Assembly (NCBI RefSeq): GCF_902167145.1
Contig: NC_050102.1
Coordinates: 2,108,001-2,172,000 of the forward strand
Direction of reading: 5' to 3'
Length of the DNA stretch: 64,000 bases
DNA from: Zea mays
Lineage: Eukaryota; Streptophyta; Magnoliopsida; Poales; Poaceae
Part shown: positions 57,901 through 64,000 of the stretch, one piece after another
Layout of the letters: the number at the start of each line of letters is the position of its first letter
Position numbering within the stretch: the stretch's first letter is position 1
Notes under the pieces: generated by a model
Database searches by the model: none
Seen by the model: only the letters and a program-made list of their open reading frames with translations
Told to the model about the DNA's origin: nothing
Translations under genes and position numbers: made by a program

Positions 57901-59573
57901 TTTTTGTCTGTTAAAATAGGATGATTATGTTTATAGATGATAATTATTCTGTTGATGACCCGTATTTGCACTGAGATGTTCATCATGTTCTTATTTCTCA
58001 TTTTGTCTCAAGTGCTTATGCGTTGGAAACATTCTTTTTTATGAGTCAAAATATAATTATTAACTTTGTGCATATTGTGTTTATCTGCTCTTCTTGTTCT
58101 GTAAATATGATCATATAAAAATTCCTATTTCATCTGCTGACGAGAATGCAAGCGATAATGTATTTCAATGTAATGCACCAATATTAAGATGAGCATATGG
58201 TAATTCCTGAAAGTATTGTCTACCTTTCAGCTTCTATCTTCAAATTTCAAAACTGATAAGTAGGTGACTGCAGTGGCCAAACTTATGTTCAATTTAAGAA
58301 AAAAAGGCTTAACAAGCATACATATGTTTGTTTCTCACTGCTCCGAGGTCATCCATGACCAGCTACTTCCTAAAGCAGTTCTCACAGAATTTATTTTCCT
58401 ATTCAGGGAAATTGGTGCCACGAATACAGGAAACTGAAGGCCAAAATTGAGACCATACAAAGATGCCACAAGTAATAACTTTGGTGATTAATTGATTTGG
58501 AACTAGTATTATCTTGTTACTGTATTTCTAAAGAAAGTATCTTGTAGGCACCTGATGGGAGAGGATCTGGAGTCTTTGAATCCAAAAGAGCTCCAACAAC
58601 TAGAGCAGCAGCTGGAGAGCTCACTGAAGCACATCAGATCAAGAAAGGTAGTAGCAGTAGTTTTGCTTAATTTTTAACCTGGAATCTCTTCTGTTCACTG
58701 TATAGCCACAAAGTCGTTTGTGTTACTGCTCTAAATGGTTTGCTTCTGTGAAATCTGGTATGTATTGACTACACTGACGACCTGATCCATGTTTGGATGT
58801 GCAGAGCCACCTTATGGCCGAGTCAATTTCTGAGCTTCAGAAGAAGGTATAATAAAAAAAAGGCTGAAAAACTCTCATGGCGCAGTTGCACACGCAGGCT
58901 TACAAAACAAAAACAGCACCGGAGTTAGTTGGCCATTTACCTGCTGACGACTTGTGGTTTAGAATGCTCTGCGTCTGAACAGCCATCACGGTAAATTATT
59001 GCTCGTGCAGAACTGACTGTTTATACTGTTGTGGTGTGCAGGAGAGGTCACTGCAGGAGGAGAACAAGGCTCTACAGAAGGAAGTAAGCTGCCAGACGAT
59101 ACTGCCGCCTCGTTGCATTTGCATCGGCAACAGAACAGTTTGATGTGTGTCTCGTCTTTTGTGTAGCTTTCAGAGAGGCAGAAGGCGGTCGCTAGCCGGC
59201 AGCAGCAGCAGCAGCAGGTGCAGTGGGACCAGCAGACACAGGTCCAGGTCCAGACAAGCTCATCGTCTTCTTCCTTCATGATGAGGCAGGATCAACAGGG
59301 ACTGCCACCTCCACAAAACATCTGGTACAATTCTATGCTCACTTCTACTAGTTCTTACCTCAACTGGTCAACGGCTCAACGCCATATTATGATGCATCCT
59401 GCCTGCTGGTATTGCATGCATGCATCAGCTTCCCGCCGTTGAGCATCGGAGAGAGAGGCGAAGAGGTGGCTGCGGCGGCGCAGCAGCAGCTGCCTCCTCC
59501 TCCGGGGCAGGCGCAACCACAGCTCCGCATCGCAGGTCTGCCGCCATGGATGCTGAGCCACCTCAACGCATAA
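48983..59573 (+). CDS. zap1/mads3: MIKC-type MADS-box transcription factor, AP1/FUL family (FUL2 clade; OsMADS15 / ZAP1 / ZmMADS3 type)
   Basis: Nuclear DNA-binding factor; the family acts in inflorescence and floral meristem identity and flowering. Coding exons: 48983-49167, 51965-52043, 58407-58471, 58548-58647, 58805-58846, 59042-59083, 59167-59324, 59429-59573 (816 bp, 271 aa). All introns are GT-AG. Exon sizes 185/79/65/100/42/42 follow the AP1/FUL pattern. MADS domain residues 1-60 ([20 protein letters not shown]), I region to 88, K domain ~89-170, then a Gln-rich C-terminus with a CAG run and the FUL motif [11 protein letters not shown]; no CaaX end, as in monocot FUL-like proteins. 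Start chosen at MGRGK (context aagATGG), although the frame is open upstream to an ATG at 48788. Compared with ZAP1 as I remember it, the C-terminus differs (e.g. SIGERGEEV), which favours its duplicate ZmMADS3. No damage seen. Confidence 0.93.
49168..51964 (+). other. Intron 1 of the MADS gene (2797 bp)
   Basis: GT at 49168, AG at 51963-51964 after a long pyrimidine tract. The first ~1 kb is GC-rich with cctg/cttg repeats (49276-49305) and a CTG run (49847-49864); the rest is AT-rich. No transposon with clear ends. In related VRN1/FUL genes intron 1 carries regulatory sequence; cctttttggg near 49787 is at best an imperfect CArG box. Confidence 0.8.
53693..55943 (+). mobile_element. hAT-type DNA transposon in intron 2 (2251 bp)
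   Basis: Inverted ends taggggtgaaaacggg (left) and the complement of tgttttcactctta (right). Flanked by an 8-bp duplication tgatgcgt (53685-53692) / cgatgcgt (55944-55951), 7 of 8 identical. No transposase frame. The middle (~54470-55640) carries inverted aaggcggtaag(a/g)cg ends and may be another element nested within it, with GC-rich arms. Confidence 0.72.
57030..57200 (-). repeat. Decayed relative of the ~41-bp minisatellite
   Basis: A few ~45-bp units such as gagcaccctaggtctcgagg + aactcaagggctttaatctt resemble the 29.9-kb array (cctaggacacgaggg...gggcttatctt). Related GC-rich phrases occur at 56390-56460. Similarity is partial. Confidence 0.4.
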
Positions 59574-59935
59574 GGAGGGCGAGCAAATGGCGTGCGAAGT
59601 GATTGATTGCTCACCGTTGATTGAACGATAGCCTAAGTTCATGGCGGCAGCAAACTAAGCTAAAACTATTGTTATGTTTGCAAGGAAGGGTAGGGTAACC
59701 CGCTGTGTAATCTTTGTCCAGCTAGCATGTACCAACTGAGATGCATGCATGCTTATTATTGTCCAATTACCCGTGAATCTAGCGGTGCTTTTGGTGAGAG
59801 GCCGGCCGGTCGGGTGCAGTTTACTTCAAATATGGTTTGTGATTTTGTGTAAATAGTATTAACTAGGAGTCCTATGGTAAGTAAATTAATTAATGGGAGG
59901 ATGCATGAATAAAACCTCTCTTGTGCTGCAGATTC
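59574..59935 (+). other. 3' UTR of the MADS gene
   Basis: Noncoding sequence after TAA at 59571-59573; the poly(A) signal AATAAA at 59908-59913 is the best candidate, putting the transcript end near 59930. The exact site cannot be read from the sequence. Confidence 0.5.
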
Positions 59936-60208
59936 ATGAGCCTCATTTTTTTTTGAAAGATCGAGAAAGTCAACTGTGTAGGGGTTGAATGAGGGACAAT
60001 TAAAATTTCTTACCAAATAACCATTGTTCTACGACCATGATATATATCCTTGCTGGTGGCTAGATATCCAAGATGATGACTACAGATCGCTACACAAACA
60101 ACTGAGCTCAACATCAAAACGCTCCAAAAACCAAAAAAATTGGAGCTCTCCAATTTAATTAGGCTATTGTGAGCAGATTGTGCATATAGTCTATTTTGCA
60201 CTGTAGAG
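59936..60208 (+). other. Downstream spacer
   Basis: AT-rich; no gene or repeat recognised. Confidence 0.4.
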
Positions 60209-60210
60209 TA

Positions 60211-60535
60211 CTCCCTCCGTCCACGTAAAAGTGTCGATTTAGCCCTTTCAACTTGTCCACGTAAAAACGACGCTCCACCGTTCTCACAGCCGTATCTTTC
60301 TCGAACCATTGATCTTCCAAGGAACGCAGTATTTGGCGCCAAGGAAAAAGTTGTAGAAGATGAGCGGTGAAGGCCGGGACGTGTGCCTGGTGCAGGAAAC
60401 GAGAAGCGGTGACATAAATTGTAATTAAGTCTGGAATGTGATCAAGCTTTAAACTAGGGGCACATGCGTCTTTTCCCTTGTATCTTATTCTGTCTGAGAA
60501 AAACTAAATCGCCACTTTTACGTGGACGGAGGGAG
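60211..60535 (+). mobile_element. Stowaway MITE (325 bp)
   Basis: Long inverted ends ctccctccgtccacgtaaaa and the complement of ttttacgtggacggagggag, flanked by TA (60209-60210, 60536-60537). The Tc1/mariner class TA duplication and CTCCCTCC terminus identify it. ~640 bp after the MADS stop codon. Confidence 0.9.
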
Positions 60536-60631
60536 TATTGTTTAGGTAGTAAAGTTTGAAATAAAAAGTGAGGTGAGATAAGAGAGATGCTGTATACAGC
60601 CTTGAAGAAAGAGTGACTTAAAATTCTCTAA

Positions 60632-61021
60632 GGGTCTGTTTGTTTCAGCTTATAGATTATATAATTTGGATTATAATCTAAATTATATGATTCAGATTAT
60701 AATCTAGATATATTATAATCTATATGTAGCTGTTTGGTAGTTTAGATTATACAAATGTAGATTATTCACAAAGACAATAATACCCTTGTTTGTTTATTTG
60801 AGGTGAGAAAAAAAGGATGACATATATTGTAATTTCTATCTACATAACCATGGGTACTGGGTCTTTTGCCAAAATAATCTCAAATAAGCTACTCTTGAGG
60901 AGATTATAAGATTATCATAATCTGGGCTTTAGATTATATAATCTGAACTCATAATCTAGGTGTTTGTTTACCTACTGGATTATATAATCTAGAGTGATTA
61001 TAATATAAAACAAACAAGTTC
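60632..61021 (+). mobile_element. Tourist-like MITE (390 bp)
   Basis: Ends gggtctgtttgtttcag and the complement of aaaacaaacaagttc, with many attataatct / agattataat inverted words inside; TAA flanks (60629-60631, 61022-61024). Confidence 0.78.
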
Positions 61022-61024
61022 TAA

Positions 61025-62206
61025 GGCATCTATCGATGAGGACGACTGAGAAAAGTTTATAGGCACCGCTATAACCCACAAGCTATTGACTTGAGGATTG
61101 AGAAAAGTTTATAGACACTGCTACTAACCCACAGATCAAGCTGAAGAAAGAGCAAATCAAGAAAATGTTTTAGCCCACAGATCGTGGAACGTCAACGTTT
61201 GAGCACAAAAGTTAAGTGCATGTGCCTAATTTCGCGTCCTGATTTAGATGTTGGCAAGAAAGTTTCGTGCATCCTATTTTTAGTAGCCCCAATCAACGAA
61301 GAAAAAGGTAAATTGCAATCAAAGGAAACTTGATTGAAATGAAATTTTGGACACACTTTTGTTAGGTAGTTTAGAAGGTGTCCATAAAATTTCATCCCCA
61401 AAAGATCAGCAAAATTCCTGAGATCTGAAAAAAAAGTCTAGATTGGGTTGGGGATTTTTCAAACTTTGCTCAAATTCTGCGAAATCGTGCTTGTTTGGAA
61501 TCTCACCAAACGAGCTAGTAGATATGTTCCTCTAAGATCCTTGCAGGTTCTAGCCATCCTAATCAGCCTCAAAACTGTAGAAAAACAAAATCACACAAAA
61601 TAAAAGAGAAGGGGAATTCGAGACAAGGAAAAACCGAAAAGATTCAAGATCACACCTCAAGGACTCAAAATTACCATAAATCATTGCTTTGTTCCTTCAT
61701 CAAAGATCTGGTTACTATAGAGGAATGATTATAGAAAGCACATAAATTATCAGAGTATTAATATCTCGTATTATTGTGGATTTCAACAAAAAAAAACTAG
61801 GGAACTCGAGACCGGTAGACCTAGAGAATGACAACTAGATACATAAAAACTAAACATATGAGATTGGTTGAACTAGTCTCCTTTTATTTGTAGGGCCATT
61901 ACAATTTCTAACTTGCCCCTAGGTAGTTAGAGTCGAACTTCTTAACCTTGAGGGAGTTATGTTCCAACTCAAGTTCGATAGACCTACAACAAAAAAGGTG
62001 AAAAGATATTTGTATCGATATCCGAATTTTATATTTATCATTTGAGAAAATATAGATAAATTTGAGGTTTACATTTTATGAATCTTTACAATCTCAACGC
62101 TAAAAACAAGAATACAAATTTATATAGTAGAATTTATATTCTATTTATTTATAATTAAATAAAAAAATTGATATCCAAATAAGTATCCGATTTCATCACA
62201 GTACGT
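61025..62206 (+). other. Unassigned spacer
   Basis: AT-rich; agaaaagtttatag(g/a)ca(c)cgct occurs twice (61051, 61101). No gene supported. Confidence 0.4.
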
Positions 62207-62331
62207 ATTTCGTGATGTTTGGTGCCATGCATGTGGCTGTCTAGATAAATGTTCGTTCACACTACCTCTGCTGGTATTTCGTGATGTTTGGTGCCATGCA
62301 TGTGGTTATCTAGATAAATGTTCGTTACTAG
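62207..62331 (+). repeat. Two-copy direct repeat, ~57 bp units
   Basis: atttcgtgatgtttggtgcc + atgcatgtgg(c/t)t(g/a)tctagataaatgttcgtt at ~62207-62262 and ~62276-62331, separated by ~13 bp. Confidence 0.88.
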
Positions 62332-62706
62332 ATGTCGGATTGTAGGGAGTTTGCTTTGCATGAACATGATCCATGGTATTGTGCATATCATGTGACACTA
62401 GCAATACCAGTGACATTGATGCGATCCCTGCTGTGTTTGGTCGCTGCCGCACATATATATATGGGTCACATGCATACGTAGTGTCACAACAAAGTTGGAA
62501 AAGTGGCATGTTGACATAATGTGAGAGGCAGAGCTAGAAAAAAAACCTTTGGAGGGATTAAACTAAATCACTATAGTATAGGAGTCCCTTCTATATTGTA
62601 TGTGTACACTTCAAACTTCAAATTTTAGAGAGACTCTAATAGAGGGTTCATAGGCTCCACAGCGGTAGGGAGGCTCAAGCCCTGTCTGCCCCACCGCCGC
62701 CTCCAT
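62332..62706 (+). other. Unassigned spacer before the LINE
   Basis: 62525-62700 ends ggctcaagccctgtctgccccaccgccg, a phrase typical of old DNA-element or LINE flanks. No gene supported. Confidence 0.35.
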
Positions 62707-62708
62707 CC

Positions 62709-64000
62709 CTTTTTTTATTATGGAAACAAGAGTTCCGGCTTTAGCATACAAATGCGTACAACCATTACATAACGATTATTGCACCATAGAGCAGTTGCTT
62801 GAATAATTAAACTAACTCAAAGAAAACAAAATGACATGACTATAGAAAACACTAGCCATCTTCAATTCTTGCATTCGAGCGCCATCCATGCATTGCAAAA
62901 ACTTCCATCGCCATCACCTCCAAAGCTCGACAGGCATCGAGAATTTGTTGGTGCTTTTCCTCCTTCTGTAGAAGTCTCCAGAATCTGAACCAGTGAGTAG
63001 CCCTGAAAATAACCTGCACAATTGATGGTATTGGTTTATGATTAAACACCACCTCGTTTCGACAAAGCCAGATTGACCAAAATAAAGCTGATATTCCAGT
63101 CAGTAATATTTTTTGTATGCCAGAGCCTTATTAGATTCCCAAGACCCGATAATATGATTAATGCTAATGGGCATGTCTATTTCTAAAGCAAAGTAAATGA
63201 TTATCCATATACTTTTGGCAATGTAATAGTCAACAAGAGATGATGTATACTCTCATTGTTGTTGCAAAAGCTACAGGTCAAGCTACCATTCCAACGCCTT
63301 CTAGCTAAATTATCTTTAGTGAGGATCGCTCCCCGACATAAATTCCACAGGAAAACTTTTATTTTCAGAGGGAGCTTAAGTCTCCAAAGCATCTTACTCC
63401 GATTGCTGTTAGGATTATTCATCAAAAGACGGTACATCGATTGGACAGAGAAAGTTCCATTCTTATGACCGTCCCAAACAAAATTGTCCCTAGCCGGATT
63501 CAGAGTAACCATAGTTAGCAAGTTTAATAAGTTGTGCCATTCCACCATTTTAATTCCCCTAATTGTTCGGCGAAAAGATAAATTAAAATTTGAATATGAA
63601 AATACGTCTACAACCAAGGCCGATTTGTTACGCACTATATTAAAAAGGTTCGGGAATTGCTCACTAAGAGGTCAACTGGTTAACCATATATCCTTCCAGA
63701 ATCTGGTAGCATGACCATTCCTCACTTGAAAGTGACCCCATCTAAGAAATTGATTCTTAATATTCATTAGACCTGACCAAAAGTGTGAATCGTCCGGTCT
63801 TCTAGATATTTGAGTAAGAGATTTATGTCCTAAGTATTTGTTTTTAAGTAGCTGTTGCCACCTCCCCTCCTCATTGAGTAATTTAAATAGCCATTTGCTG
63901 AGTAAGCTAATATTTTTTAAAGCCAGATTAGAGACACCTAAGCCTCTTAATGCTTTGGGTTGACAAACAATATGCCACCTGGCCAACATATATCTTGTTT
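62709..64000 (-). mobile_element. L1-type LINE, 3' part (continues past window end)
   Basis: Minus strand; ORF2 C-terminus from 64000 down to ~62852, then a ~140-bp 3' UTR with a gtacgcat...aagccgg motif and a short A-rich tail (aataaaaaaag on the minus strand at ~62709-62720). The 5' part and target duplication lie outside the window. Confidence 0.82.
62852..64000 (-). pseudogene. LINE ORF2 C-terminal region (RT thumb / zf-RVT)
   Basis: From 64000 downward the frame reads the post-RT region (ARWHIVCQPKALRGLGVSNL, LLSKWLFKLLNEEGRWQQLL) to a TGA at 63672-63674. It continues in the same frame with the zf-RVT domain (GTFSVQSMYRLL, LPLKIKVFLWNL, LTKDNLARRRW, CSFCNNNESIHHLL). A frameshift near 63240 and further damage follow, and the last 66 codons (FNHKPIPSIVQVIF...HGWRSN) are open again to a stop at 62852. 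The nonsense codon and shift make this copy inactive. Confidence 0.83.

Larger units (their letters stand above)
52044..58406 (+). other. Intron 2 of the MADS gene (6363 bp), enlarged by transposons
   Basis: GT at 52044, AG at 58405-58406. Contains a hAT element (53693-55943), a decayed ~45-bp repeat array (57040-57190), and a segment (56560-57010) with cggctcgactcgttt / gagtcgaatcgagccagctcg words in opposite orientations, of the same type as at 7770-7900. The remaining ~2.3 kb (52044-53690 in part, 57400-58406) is AT-rich intron. Confidence 0.82.

Noticed and set aside
1..64000. tRNA, rRNA, CRISPR or bacterial operon features
   Set aside because: None seen by reading; only tRNA-complementary primer sites of retroelements are present.

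Overview
The window is a plant genomic segment, almost certainly maize (Zea mays) or a very close relative. It has one intact intron-containing host gene set in nested transposable elements of maize-typical families: a Huck-like Ty3/gypsy element, Sirevirus (Opie/Ji-type) copia elements, CACTA elements with 'TTTGCCGAGTG' subterminal repeats, Tourist and Stowaway MITEs, a hAT element and L1-type LINEs. Family names come from remembered motifs and no database search was possible.

Layout. 1-7630 is the 3' part of a plus-strand Tat-lineage gypsy element (archaeal-type RNase H and integrase, a 3.9-kb noncoding tail, a 1677-bp 3' LTR). 8026-10357 is the 3' stump of a Sirevirus (end of pol, polypurine-rich tail, one LTR). 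10.4-30.9 kb is an older mosaic. It holds two small CACTA elements (one inserted in a Tourist MITE, target duplications intact), several Tourist-like MITEs, a 3.9-kb CACTA relic with a transposase terminal exon, a minus-strand Sirevirus-like LTR with a 95-bp array, LINE relics, and two arrays of a ~41-bp minisatellite in opposite orientations 10 kb apart. 30885-47828 is one minus-strand LTR element with ~3-kb LTRs around only ~1 kb of noncoding internal sequence (target duplication ATCCT). Its right-hand LTR was split by a 9.5-kb plus-strand Sirevirus (37517-47004, target duplication AGGAT), whose pol is broken in three places.

48983-59573 is the host gene: a MIKC-type MADS-box transcription factor of the AP1/FUL family, FUL2 clade (rice OsMADS15; maize ZAP1 or its duplicate ZmMADS3). 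Eight coding exons give 271 residues. Intron 2 (6.4 kb) is enlarged by a 2.25-kb hAT element with an 8-bp target duplication and by relic repeats. Downstream are a Stowaway and a Tourist MITE, and from 62709 to the window end an L1-type LINE on the minus strand.

The MADS gene is the only locus here likely to encode a cellular function (reproductive meristem identity and flowering). The rest is a record of insertions whose order can be read from nesting. I saw no sign of an undescribed enzymatic or defence system. The most notable structures are the coding-poor LTR element, the inverted minisatellite pair, the palindrome arrays in Sirevirus LTRs and the possible splice acceptor at the Sirevirus gag/pol junction.
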